A DNA stretch of 64,000 bases from Kofleriaceae bacterium (GTDB taxonomy: Bacteria; Myxococcota_A; Polyangia; Haliangiales; Haliangiaceae): NCBI GenBank assembly GCA_018057825.1, contig JAGPCY010000033.1, forward strand, positions 48,347 to 112,346, given 5' to 3'. This document shows, piece after piece, positions 8,568 through 15,698 of this stretch. The notes under the pieces were generated by a model. The model was not told the DNA's origin. It did not search any database and worked only from the letters and a program-made list of their open reading frames with translations. The stretch's first letter is position 1, and each line of letters opens with the position of its first letter. Both the position numbers and the translations under genes were made by a program.

Positions 8568-9466
8568 CCGCACCGCGCCACCGCCACCTGGCCCTGCCGA
8601 CCGGCCTCACCTACCACTGCCTCGAGTGGGGCCAGGCCGCGGCCGGCGATGGGCTGGGCCCGGAGGCCGGCCGGCGCACGGTGGTCCTGGTCCACGGCTT
8701 CCTCGACCTGGCCTGGGGCTGGGCCGAGGTCGCGACCCGCCTGGCCGAGCGCTACCACGTGATCGCGCCGGATCTGCGCGGTCACGGCGACTCCGACTGG
8801 ATCGGCGCCGGTGGCTATTACCACTTCTTTGACTATGTCGCCGATCTCGACGCCGTCATCGCGCGGCTGGCGGGGCCGCGCCTGGCCGTGGTCGGCCACT
8901 CGATGGGCGGCACGATCACCGCCTACTGGGCCGGCGTCCGGCCGACGCGGGCGGACGCGGTCGTGCTGCTCGAGGGGCTGGGCCCACCGGAGTCGACGGC
9001 GGCGTTGCCGGCTCGGGCCGCCGGTTGGATCGACGGCTGGGCCGGGACCCGACGGGTCGGCCGGCCGCTGCCGACGGTGGAGGCGGCCGCGGAGCGACTG
9101 CGCCGCCACGATCCGCAGCTCGGGCTCGACGCGGCGCTGACCTTGGCCGGCCACGGCACCCGCGCCGTCGAGGGCGGCGTGGTCTGGAAGCACGACCCGC
9201 TGCACGCCACGTTCGGGCCCTACCCGTTCGCGGTCGAGGCTGCGGCGCAGTACTGGCGCGCGGTCGCGGCGCCGGTGCTCTATGTGGATGGCGACGCCTC
9301 GCGCCTGCGCTTGGCCGAGGCCGAGCTGGCGCGGCGGCTGGCCTGCTTCCCGCGGGCGCGACGGCAGACCTTGCCCGGGGTCGGCCACATGATGATGCGC
9401 CACGATCCGGCGGCGGTGGCGGCGGCGATCGTCGAGCACCTCGACGGCGTCGACGCCAAGGACTGA
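8564..9466 (+). CDS. Alpha/beta hydrolase
   Basis: 300-residue cytoplasmic alpha/beta-hydrolase fold enzyme. Visible elements are the oxyanion loop VVLVHGFLDLAWGW (~residues 40-53), the strand APDLRGHGDSDW, the nucleophile elbow VVGHSMGGTI (Ser ~113), a cap region rich in Ala/Arg, and the C-terminal GVGHMMMRHDP that supplies the catalytic His; the acid is probably an Asp in YVDGDASRL. The ATG overlaps the upstream TGA (ATGA), so it is translationally coupled to the second sugar dehydrogenase gene. Family members hydrolyse esters, lactones or epoxides. A role in opening a lactone made by the neighbouring dehydrogenases is possible but only inferred. The stop codon is followed at once by a hexamer repeat tract. 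Confidence 0.85.
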   Translation: MTAPRHRHLALPTGLTYHCLEWGQAAAGDGLGPEAGRRTVVLVHGFLDLAWGWAEVATRLAERYHVIAPDLRGHGDSDWIGAGGYYHFFDYVADLDAVIARLAGPRLAVVGHSMGGTITAYWAGVRPTRADAVVLLEGLGPPESTAALPARAAGWIDGWAGTRRVGRPLPTVEAAAERLRRHDPQLGLDAALTLAGHGTRAVEGGVVWKHDPLHATFGPYPFAVEAAAQYWRAVAAPVLYVDGDASRLRLAEAELARRLACFPRARRQTLPGVGHMMMRHDPAAVAAAIVEHLDGVDAKD

Positions 9467-9642
9467 GGCGGAGACCGAGGCCGAGGCGGCGGCCGAGACC
9501 GAGGCCGAGACCGAGACCGAGACCGAGGCCGAGACCGAGGCCGAGACCGAGGCCGAGACCGAGACCGAGGCGGAGACCGAGACCGAGGCCGAGGCCGAGA
9601 CCGAGGCGGAGACCGAGGCGGAGACCGAGGCCGAGGCCGAGG
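9467..9642. repeat. Hexamer tract T1 between convergent genes
   Basis: 176 bases of degenerate tandem hexamers, mainly GAGACC and GAGGCC with some GAGGCG on the plus strand. The tract begins directly after the TGA of the hydrolase gene and runs into the TAG of holA on the opposite strand. It has no stop codons over most of its length because each hexamer encodes a dipeptide in every frame; I treat it as noncoding. Confidence 0.95.
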
Positions 9643-10692
9643 CTAGCCGCCGGCGCGGATGAGCGCGGTGGCCAGGCGCTCGAGGAGGATCCGCTCGCCC
9701 AGGCCGCGACCGAGGGTCTTCTGCGCCGCGCCGGTGGCGGCGGCCTCGGTCGCCAGGACCGCGCCGGGATCCGGCAGGCCCTTCATCGCCCAGTCGGCGG
9801 CGGCCACCAGCTCGACGGCGCGGGCCAGGGCCGCCGGGCGGTAGCGCCGGGCCTGGGCGGTCAGGCGATCGACGACGAAGGGCGGCACGCCGAGGCGGGT
9901 CGGCAGGTCGCGCGGCCCGACGCCCTCGGCGCGGGCGACGTGGACCAGCTCGAGCTGGCGCAGGTGGCGCCCGAGCATCGACAAGACGCCGATCGCGCTC
10001 TGGCGCTGCTCGGTCAACGAGCCGACCGCGGCCAGGGCCGCCGGCAGATCGCCGGCGCCGATCGCGTCGGTCAGCTCGAACACCGAGCGCTCGCGGGTGT
10101 CGGCCACCAGATCGTCGACGTCGTCGACCGCCACCGGCCGGTCGCCAGCGTAGAGCGCGAGCTGCTCGATGGTCAGCGCCAGGCGCGACAGATCGCCGCC
10201 GACCGCGTCGGCCAGGCGCGCGATCGCCGCGGGCTCGAGGCGGATCCCGCGGGCGTCGGCCTCGGCCTTGATCCAGCCGTCGACCCGCTTGGGCGCGACC
10301 AGCTCGTGGATGACGCCGCGCTTGCTGGCGGCGGCGTAGAACTTGAGGCGCTTGTCGAGCTTGGAGGTGATCGCGAACAGGACCGTCGACGGCGACGGCG
10401 CCGACAGATACGGGATGAGCCCGGCCAGCTCGTCGGCCGAGACCAGCGCGAGATCGCGGACCAGGACCATCCGCTTGGCCCCCATCATCGGCAGGGTCTG
10501 GCACGCGTTGACGATCCGAGTCGCGGTCGACTTGCCCTCGAGGACGTCGTAGTTCCAGGCCCGCATCGCCGGCGGCATCGCGGCGTCGCGCACCGCGGCG
10601 AGGGCGCGATCGATGAGGATCGGATGGTCGGACGCGACCACGTAGATCGGCGCGAGCTTGCCGGCGGCGACGGCGGCGATGAGATCGCTCAC
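9643..10692 (-). CDS. holA: DNA polymerase III delta subunit
   Basis: 349-residue delta subunit of the clamp-loader complex, which opens the sliding clamp (E. coli HolA is 343 residues). The N-terminal segment KLAPIYVVASDHPILIDRAL followed by NYDVLEGKSTATRIVNACQT is the family signature. Then come MGAKRMVLVRDLALV, the degenerate AAA+ core without a working Walker A, and the collar domain with LSRLALTIEQLALYAG and the family motif VFELTDAIGAGD. GTG start at 10692; a TAGCCT hexamer lies 6 bases upstream. It is a single-gene unit, divergent from the amidohydrolase gene and convergent with the alpha/beta hydrolase across tract T1. Confidence 0.93.
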   Translation of the reverse strand: MSDLIAAVAAGKLAPIYVVASDHPILIDRALAAVRDAAMPPAMRAWNYDVLEGKSTATRIVNACQTLPMMGAKRMVLVRDLALVSADELAGLIPYLSAPSPSTVLFAITSKLDKRLKFYAAASKRGVIHELVAPKRVDGWIKAEADARGIRLEPAAIARLADAVGGDLSRLALTIEQLALYAGDRPVAVDDVDDLVADTRERSVFELTDAIGAGDLPAALAAVGSLTEQRQSAIGVLSMLGRHLRQLELVHVARAEGVGPRDLPTRLGVPPFVVDRLTAQARRYRPAALARAVELVAAADWAMKGLPDPGAVLATEAAATGAAQKTLGRGLGERILLERLATALIRAGG

Positions 10693-10698
10693 CGGCGC

Positions 10699-10704
10699 AG
10701 GCTA
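10699..10704 (-). promoter_or_regulatory. Candidate leaderless -10 hexamer TAGCCT
   Basis: Minus-strand TAGCCT ends 6 bases before the GTG of holA, fitting the TANNNT leaderless pattern seen across the window. Confidence 0.42.
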
Positions 10705-10747
10705 CACCGGCTTGCGCGCCGCGGGGGTTCCGTGGTCGGTTGCCGCC

Positions 10748-12082
10748 ATGGCTACTCTGTACCGAGCCGATCGCGCGGTGGTCGGCGGCGTCGCCCGCGG
10801 CCCGACCGCGATCCTCGAGGACGGCGGCGCGATCGTCGCGATCGGCGCGCCGGCCGAGGTGGCGGCCGATCCGCGGGCCGCCGGCGCGACGATCATCGAC
10901 TGGCCGCGGTGCGCGATCACGCCCGGCACCGTCAACAGCCACAACCACAGCTTCCAGTCGCTCCTGCGCGGCATCGGCGACGATCTGCCGTTTTTGGTCT
11001 GGCGCGAGCGCGCGCTGTACCGCTACTCGCCGCGGCTCGACGCCGAGGGCATGCACACCGCGGCGCTGTTCGCGTTCGGCGAGATGCTGCTCCACGGGGT
11101 CACCACGGTCTGCGACTTCTACTACCTGAACGCCGGCGGCAACGACCACGCGAGCGCCACGATCGAGGCGGCCCGGGCCCTGGGCATGCGGATCGTCCTG
11201 GCCCGCTGCTTCTACGACTGGGACGGTGCCCCGGCCAGCTATCGCGAGTCGATCCCGACCGCGATCGCCAACTTCACCGCGCTTCACCGCCGCTACCACG
11301 ATCGCGACCGCTACCTGGTCGCGATCCAGCCGGCGCCCCACAGCCAGCACGGCGCGACCCCGGCGATGATCGAGGCTGGCGCCGGCTGCGCCAAGGACGC
11401 CGGCGTGCCGTGGCACATCCACCTGGCCGAGGAGGCCTACCAGGTCGAGCAGTCGCTGACCCGGTTCGGCCAGCGGCCGCTCCACGCGGTGGCCGCCCTC
11501 GACGTCGACCTGGCGACCGCCAACGTGGTCCACGCCTGCTGGTTCGACGCCGGTGAGCGCGCGCTCCTGGCCGAGCGCGGCGGTCGCCTGGCCTACTGCC
11601 CTGGCTCGAACATGTTCCTGGGCGACGGCATCACCGACGTCGTCGATCTGCGGGCCCGCGGCGTCACGATCGGCCTGGGCACCGACGGCGGCTGCTCCAA
11701 CAACCGGGTCAGCGTGTTCGATGAGATGCGGGCCTGCGCGCTCCTGCAGAAGGTGGCGCGCACCGACGGCCAGGCCATCGCCGCCGAGGACGTGTGGGCG
11801 ATGGGCACGACCGGCGGCGCCGCGCTCCTCGACCTCCCGGTCGGCGACCTGGCGGTCGGCCTCCGCTGCGACCTGGTCGCGGTCGACCTCGACGATCCGT
11901 CGCTGTGGCCCGAGGGGCCGCTGGCCAAGAACCTGGTCTACGCGCTGTCGCCTCGCGCCATCCGGCACGTCGTGGTAGATGGACGGCAGGTCGTGACCGA
12001 CGGCCGGCTGACCCAGGTCGAGCTCGCCGCGATCCGCGCCCGCGTCACCTCTCTCACCCATGACTGGTCTTCCACGCCATGA
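10748..12082 (+). CDS. Zinc amidohydrolase (deaminase-type, TRZ/ATZ-like)
   Basis: 444-residue metal-dependent hydrolase of the amidohydrolase superfamily. The TIM-barrel metal site is visible: TPGTVNSHNHSFQSLLRG (HxH, His65 and His67), the strand-5 His in VPWHIHLAEE, the strand-6 His in NVVHACWFD and the strand-8 Asp in GLGTDGGCSNN. The N- and C-terminal beta-sandwich is present (GGAALLDLPVGDLAVGLRCD; HVVVDGRQVVTDGRL). The last motifs resemble S-adenosylhomocysteine/methylthioadenosine deaminases and aromatic deaminases. Formimidoylglutamate deiminase (HutF) is an alternative, since hutI lies 5 kb away, but the HutF-specific signatures are not clear. First of a three-gene set coupled by 4-base overlaps. 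Confidence 0.85.
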   Translation: MATLYRADRAVVGGVARGPTAILEDGGAIVAIGAPAEVAADPRAAGATIIDWPRCAITPGTVNSHNHSFQSLLRGIGDDLPFLVWRERALYRYSPRLDAEGMHTAALFAFGEMLLHGVTTVCDFYYLNAGGNDHASATIEAARALGMRIVLARCFYDWDGAPASYRESIPTAIANFTALHRRYHDRDRYLVAIQPAPHSQHGATPAMIEAGAGCAKDAGVPWHIHLAEEAYQVEQSLTRFGQRPLHAVAALDVDLATANVVHACWFDAGERALLAERGGRLAYCPGSNMFLGDGITDVVDLRARGVTIGLGTDGGCSNNRVSVFDEMRACALLQKVARTDGQAIAAEDVWAMGTTGGAALLDLPVGDLAVGLRCDLVAVDLDDPSLWPEGPLAKNLVYALSPRAIRHVVVDGRQVVTDGRLTQVELAAIRARVTSLTHDWSSTP

Positions 12083-12543
12083 CCGCCACGCCTGATCCGG
12101 CCACCGCCCCGGGCGAGCGCGTCGCCGTCGAGCTGATCCACGCCCGCGATCAGCACCTGCGGTGGATCCTGGTCGGCTTGATCGTCGGCGGCCTATGCGT
12201 GGCCCGGCTCGGCACCCTGGGCCAGGGCGTGGGCGTGGGCCTCATCGCCCTGGGCGTGTGGAACGCCTGGCGCTTCGCGATGACCTTCCGCCACCCCCCC
12301 GGCACGCTGGTGATCGACGGCGACGTCGTCGTCCTGCCGCGCGGGCTGTGCCGCGGTCAGCCGCACAAGCTGCAGCGCGACGAGGTCCGCGCGGTCTACT
12401 TCCTGCGGCGCGCGGTGCCGTGGACCCAGGCCGCGCCGGTGCTGGTGATCGAGGCTGGCGGCCAGGCCTTCGCGTATCCGCGCGACTGGTTCGGCAGCGA
12501 GTCGGACCAACGCCGAATCCTCGACGAGCTCAAGCCGGCGTGA
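12079..12543 (+). CDS. Small membrane protein with PH-like C-terminal region
   Basis: 154-residue protein. Residues 30-70 form two membrane segments (WILVGLIVGGLCVARLG and VGVGLIALGVWNAWRFAM). The C-terminal ~85 residues alternate short strands (GTLVIDGDVVVLPRGLCR, AAPVLVIEAGGQAFAYPRDW) and end in a helix (SDQRRILDELKPA), a pattern like the PH-like domains found after two-helix membrane anchors. I recognise no specific family. Its ATG overlaps the stop of the amidohydrolase gene (ATGA), and its own stop overlaps the GTG of the next gene, so the three are likely translated from one message. Confidence 0.65.
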   Translation: MTATPDPATAPGERVAVELIHARDQHLRWILVGLIVGGLCVARLGTLGQGVGVGLIALGVWNAWRFAMTFRHPPGTLVIDGDVVVLPRGLCRGQPHKLQRDEVRAVYFLRRAVPWTQAAPVLVIEAGGQAFAYPRDWFGSESDQRRILDELKPA

Positions 12544-13040
12544 GCCGACGAGTCGCGCGCTCGGGTCGGACGGCCCTCGGGCTCGCGCTCGCCCTCGCGC
12601 TGTCGGCGACCGCGGCCGCGGCGGTCGCGGAGCCCCTCGACCTCGGGCCGGCCCAGCTCACCCTCGACGCGGGGTGGACCGGGCCGACCGCCGCGCCGAC
12701 CCGGGTGGTGCGCACCCGCGGCGACACCACCGTGGTCGCGGTCCGCTACGAGGTGCCCAACGTCGCCGCGTGGCGCGACTCGACCCGCGCGGACCACGTC
12801 GACGCGATCGCCGCCGGGTTCGCGATCGATGGCTGGACGATCGAGGACCAGGCGCTGACGCGGCTGGGCCGGGCCGCGGTGCCGACCCTCGACCTGACCT
12901 TGACCCGACGTGGACCGCGCGGGCGCGAGCGGGCCGCCGTCCGGGTGCTGCTGTTTCGCACCCTCACCTGGGTCGCGATCGCCGGCGGTGGCGACCGCCG
13001 CGCGGTCGAGGCGGCCGCGCGGGCCCTCAGCCCGGAGTGA
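12540..13040 (+). CDS. Exported protein of unknown function
   Basis: 166 residues from the GTG that overlaps the upstream stop (GTGA). The N-terminus MSRRVARSGR plus an Ala/Leu-rich core and AAAVAEP looks like a cleavable signal peptide with cleavage near residue 31. The mature part (PAQLTLDAGWTGPTAAPTRV, TTVVAVRYEVPNVAAW, VRVLLFRTLTWVAIAGGGD) resembles short periplasmic proteins that bind through a small alpha/beta fold, but I cannot name the family. There are no cysteines and no metal motif. The 3' end overlaps the converging RNA methyltransferase gene by 14 bases, the only convergent junction here without a hexamer tract. Confidence 0.6.
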   Translation: MSRRVARSGRTALGLALALALSATAAAAVAEPLDLGPAQLTLDAGWTGPTAAPTRVVRTRGDTTVVAVRYEVPNVAAWRDSTRADHVDAIAAGFAIDGWTIEDQALTRLGRAAVPTLDLTLTRRGPRGRERAAVRVLLFRTLTWVAIAGGGDRRAVEAAARALSPE

Positions 13041-14220
13041 ACAGCGCGACCAGCTCGACGTGGGCGGTCTGCGGCATGAGATCGAAGGGAGCGATCGCGC
13101 GGCAGCGATAGCCGGCGGCGCCCAGGCGTTCGCCATCGCGGGCGAAGGTCGCGGGGTCGCACGACACGTAGACGATGCGCGCCGGCGCGAACCCGGGCAG
13201 GCGATCGATCACGTCCTTGGCGCCAGCCCGCGGCGGATCGAGGACGATCGCCTCGAAGCGGGCGCGCGCCGCCGCCAGCGTGCCGACCACCCGCGCGGCC
13301 GGACCGACCTGGTAGCGCGCGCCGGTCGGCGGCCGCGCCGGCGCGACGACGTCGCTGGCGGTGACCGCGGCCCCGGCGGCGACCAGCGCACGGGTGAAGT
13401 TGCCGGCGCCCGCGTAGAGCTCGAGGACGGGTTGCCCCGGCGCGGCGGCGACCGCGGCGGTCACGGCGGCGACCAGCGCGGCGTTGCCGGCGGCGCCGGC
13501 CTGGGCGAAGGCATCGGCGGCCAGGACCAACCCTGGCTCGATCTCGACCGCGTCAGCCCCGGCGCTCCCGCCAGGCCAGGCCACGCCGATCAGGCCACCG
13601 CGACCGACCAGCGCCGCGGCCGCGATCGGCTCGACCGGCGCGGCGAACACCGCGTGGACACCGGCGACGCCGGCCAGGAGGTGGAGCTCGCCGGGGCCGC
13701 GGACCAACCCGTCGCGGACCGCGCGGATCGCGTCGAGCGCCGCGGTCAGCGCGGGCGCGAGCTGCGGACAAGCGGCGAGGTCGACGACGTCGTGGCGCCG
13801 CGGACCGCGCAGCCCGATCGCGGTGGCGGTGATGGCCAGGCGAGCGCGTCGGCGCCAGCCCCAGTCGGGCTCGGGGCAGGCCAGCGGCTCGAGGCGCGCG
13901 CCGGCCGCGATCAGGCGTCGGGTCGCGCCGGCGACGACCGCGTGCTTGGCGGCGCGCTGGGTCGGCTGATCGAGGTGGGCCCAGTCGCAGCCGCCGCAGG
14001 TGCGGGCCGCGAACAAGTGGCAGCGCGGCGCGATGCGCCCGGGCCCGGGCGTCACAATCGCGACCAGCTCGCCGCGAGCCCAGCGCTCGTGGCGCTCGAC
14101 GAGCTCGACCTCGAGCACGTCGCCGGGCGCCGCGGCCGCCACGAACACCGCGCGGCCGTCGGGATCGCGGCCGACCCCGTCGCCGCCGGCGGCCAGGGCG
14201 TGGATCGCGACCTCGGTCAT
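13027..14220 (-). CDS. TrmA/RlmD-family RNA 5-methyluridine methyltransferase
   Basis: 397-residue SAM-dependent RNA uracil-C5 methyltransferase. A TRAM domain is at residues 1-60 (VAAAAPGDVLEVELVERHE). An iron-sulfur site follows, with cysteines in PRCHLFAARTCGGCDWAHLD and in LACPEPDW. The SAM-binding motif is PVLELYAGAGNFTRAL, a conserved loop is LDPPRAGAKDVIDRL, and the catalytic loop VYVSCDPATFARD carries the Cys nucleophile at ~354; the general base is in the late motif MPQTAHVE. Family members modify 23S rRNA (RlmD/RlmC) or tRNA U54; which site is used here cannot be told by eye. The ATG overlaps the stop of the upstream SAM hydrolase gene (ATGA). Confidence 0.92.
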   Translation of the reverse strand: MTEVAIHALAAGGDGVGRDPDGRAVFVAAAAPGDVLEVELVERHERWARGELVAIVTPGPGRIAPRCHLFAARTCGGCDWAHLDQPTQRAAKHAVVAGATRRLIAAGARLEPLACPEPDWGWRRRARLAITATAIGLRGPRRHDVVDLAACPQLAPALTAALDAIRAVRDGLVRGPGELHLLAGVAGVHAVFAAPVEPIAAAALVGRGGLIGVAWPGGSAGADAVEIEPGLVLAADAFAQAGAAGNAALVAAVTAAVAAAPGQPVLELYAGAGNFTRALVAAGAAVTASDVVAPARPPTGARYQVGPAARVVGTLAAARARFEAIVLDPPRAGAKDVIDRLPGFAPARIVYVSCDPATFARDGERLGAAGYRCRAIAPFDLMPQTAHVELVALFTPG

Positions 14221-14957
14221 GGCGCCACCGCGATCGCCGCGCCCCGCGCCAGCCCCAGGCGATCGGCCGCCGAGCCGTCGCGGACCGCGACCTCGATCGT
14301 GCCGGCCGAGCCGCGGTAGGCGACCAGCGCGCCCGGCGCGACGTCGACATAGGTCGTGGCGAGGACCAGCTCATGACCGGCGATCGCGACGCCGCGCGCC
14401 GGCCCGGCCAGGTTCGAGATCAGGTTGCCCCAGCGATCGACGTGGACGATCACGCCCTGCCCACCTGCGGCGGCGGCAGGCCAGGGCAGCGCCCCGGCCG
14501 GACAGGTCGCCGGGCCGGCGAGGTGGATCGGTAGCCCCCGCGCCAGGGCCGCGGCCGCCGGCGCGAACACGTCGCGGCCGTGAAAGGTCGGCGCCGCGGT
14601 CGGCGACCGAAACGCGGTCGAGCGGATCGCGTAGGCGCCGTCGTGGTCGACCGCGACGTACGCCAAGACGCCGTTGTCGGGGCCGACGAAGACCTGGCCG
14701 CCGGCGGCGATCGCCAGCTCGGCGCGCGGGCCGCCGACCCCGGGATCGACGACGACGACGTGGATCGTGCCGACGGGGAACTCGCGGGCCGCGGTCGCGA
14801 GCACCCAGGCGGCGTGCGCGACGTCGCCGCGCGGCACGCCGTGGGCGAGATCCACCACCACCGCCTCGGGCGCCAGCCGCGCCAGCACGCCCTTCATCGC
14901 GCCGACGTAGCCGTCAGCGTCGCCGAAGTCGGTGGTCAAGGTGACCAGGGGCGGCAC
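14217..14957 (-). CDS. SAM hydrolase (SAM hydroxide adenosyltransferase, DUF62)
   Basis: 246-residue enzyme that cleaves S-adenosylmethionine to adenosine and methionine with water, related to SAM chlorinase and fluorinase (PF01887). Family motifs: LVTLTTDFGDADGYVGAMKG at the N-terminus with the active-site Asp, VVVVDPGVGGPR, FVGPDNGVLAYV, FHGRDVFAPAAAALARG and the C-terminal VDRWGNLISNL. I choose the GTG at 14957 because the conserved core starts right after it and a TAGCGT hexamer lies 7 bases upstream. An ATG at 14993 would add 12 residues encoded by an inverted repeat. It is translationally coupled to an RNA methyltransferase gene. Detoxification or tuning of SAM pools is a plausible role (inference). 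Confidence 0.9.
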   Translation of the reverse strand: MPPLVTLTTDFGDADGYVGAMKGVLARLAPEAVVVDLAHGVPRGDVAHAAWVLATAAREFPVGTIHVVVVDPGVGGPRAELAIAAGGQVFVGPDNGVLAYVAVDHDGAYAIRSTAFRSPTAAPTFHGRDVFAPAAAALARGLPIHLAGPATCPAGALPWPAAAAGGQGVIVHVDRWGNLISNLAGPARGVAIAGHELVLATTYVDVAPGALVAYRGSAGTIEVAVRDGSAADRLGLARGAAIAVAP

Positions 14958-14964
14958 GGAGGCG

Positions 14965-14970
14965 ACGCTA
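14965..14970 (-). promoter_or_regulatory. Candidate leaderless -10 hexamer TAGCGT
   Basis: Minus-strand TAGCGT ends 7 bases before the GTG chosen for the SAM hydrolase. It supports that start over the upstream ATG at 14993. Confidence 0.45.
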
Positions 14971-14974
14971 TCAC

Positions 14975-14993
14975 ATGTCGACGATGTCGACAT
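14975..14993. promoter_or_regulatory. Perfect 8-base inverted repeat, operator candidate
   Basis: ATGTCGAC-GAT-GTCGACAT, two perfect 8-base arms around a 3-base spacer, in the divergent region between the SAM hydrolase and the HPF-like gene. It lies just upstream of the TAGCGT hexamer, where a repressor or activator dimer would act on the SAM hydrolase promoter. The surrounding ~70 bases are markedly more AT-rich than the genes on either side. Confidence 0.45.
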
Positions 14994-15068
14994 ATCGTGT
15001 GCGTATTTGCGACTCGACGACACCATTGCGAGACCCCACGATGTCCCTATCAACCTCGGGAGGTCCCC

Positions 15069-15398
15069 ATGAAGATCGCCATCCGCACCCACGACGTGAC
15101 CCTGACCGAGGCCCTGCGCGCCCTGGTCACCCGCCGCCTGTCCTCGGCCTTCGATCGCCTCGGCCCGACGGTCCGCGCGATCGACGTGACCCTGAGCGAC
15201 GTCAACGGCCCACGCGGCGGGGTCGACAAGCACTGCCGCCTGCGGGTCCACAGCGACACCGCCGCCCCGGTGGTCGTGGTCGCGGTCGCGGCCGAACTCG
15301 AGGCCGCGATCACCGCCGCCGCCGAGCGCGCCGCCCGGGTCGTGGTCCGGACCCGCGTCCGTCAGCGCGGCTTCGCGCCGCTCGAGGCCGCGTCGTGA
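15069..15398 (+). CDS. Ribosome hibernation factor HPF/RaiA-like (short form)
   Basis: 109-residue protein with the S30AE fold of ribosome hibernation and sigma-54-modulation proteins: IRTHDVTLTEALRALVTRRL, the beta hairpin AIDVTLSDVNGPRGGVDKHC and a C-terminal helix AAITAAAERAARVVV. Short HPF proteins bind the 30S subunit in stationary phase and block mRNA and tRNA sites. Unlike the long HPF form, there is no C-terminal dimerisation domain. A strong Shine-Dalgarno GGGAGGT at 15058-15064 precedes the ATG, which sets this gene apart from the leaderless-looking starts nearby. Its stop overlaps the GTG of a zinc-ribbon protein. Confidence 0.8.
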   Translation: MKIAIRTHDVTLTEALRALVTRRLSSAFDRLGPTVRAIDVTLSDVNGPRGGVDKHCRLRVHSDTAAPVVVVAVAAELEAAITAAAERAARVVVRTRVRQRGFAPLEAAS

Positions 15399-15673
15399 TC
15401 TTGTGCTGCCCGCGCTGCGGCGCCGATCTGCAGACCCAGTGGCGCGGCACGATCAAGGTGGCCGCGTGTGGCGCGTGCCAGGGTCCCTGGCTGGCCGCGA
15501 CCGGCGGCCCCGCCGACCGCGCGCCGAGCACCGTCGCCGACCTCGACTTCGATGACGACGACCTGACCTGGCCGCGCGGCCGCCGCGGCGACGAGGAGCC
15601 CGGGCCGCGCGGCGGCGAGCTGGCGCGACGCCGACCACCGTCGTGGCCCCAGGGCGACGAGCGCTTCGATTGA
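15395..15673 (+). CDS. Small zinc-ribbon (zf-TFIIB type) protein
   Basis: 92 residues from a GTG overlapping the HPF stop (GTGA). The N-terminus has two Cys pairs, LCCPRCGADL and AACGACQGPWL, spaced as in the PF13453 zinc ribbon (CPRCG...CxxCxGxWL). The rest is acidic then basic and of low complexity (DLDFDDDDLTWPRGRRGDEE). It could bind zinc and nucleic acid or a protein partner; coupling to HPF hints at a ribosome or stress role, which is inference only. Confidence 0.7.
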   Translation: MILCCPRCGADLQTQWRGTIKVAACGACQGPWLAATGGPADRAPSTVADLDFDDDDLTWPRGRRGDEEPGPRGGELARRRPPSWPQGDERFD

Positions 15674-15686
15674 CCGCGGGTCGGCG

Positions 15687-15692
15687 TACAAT
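15687..15692 (+). promoter_or_regulatory. Candidate leaderless -10 hexamer TACAAT
   Basis: TACAAT, five of six bases of the sigma-70 -10 consensus, ends 6 bases before the ATG at 15699. No convincing -35 box is visible. Confidence 0.55.
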
Positions 15693-15698
15693 CCGGCG

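Noticed and set aside
10748..12082. HutF (formimidoylglutamate deiminase) assignment
   Set aside because: The TDGGCSNN and HACWFD motifs are shared by several deaminases, and hutI is 5 kb away in a separate unit. Left as amidohydrolase.
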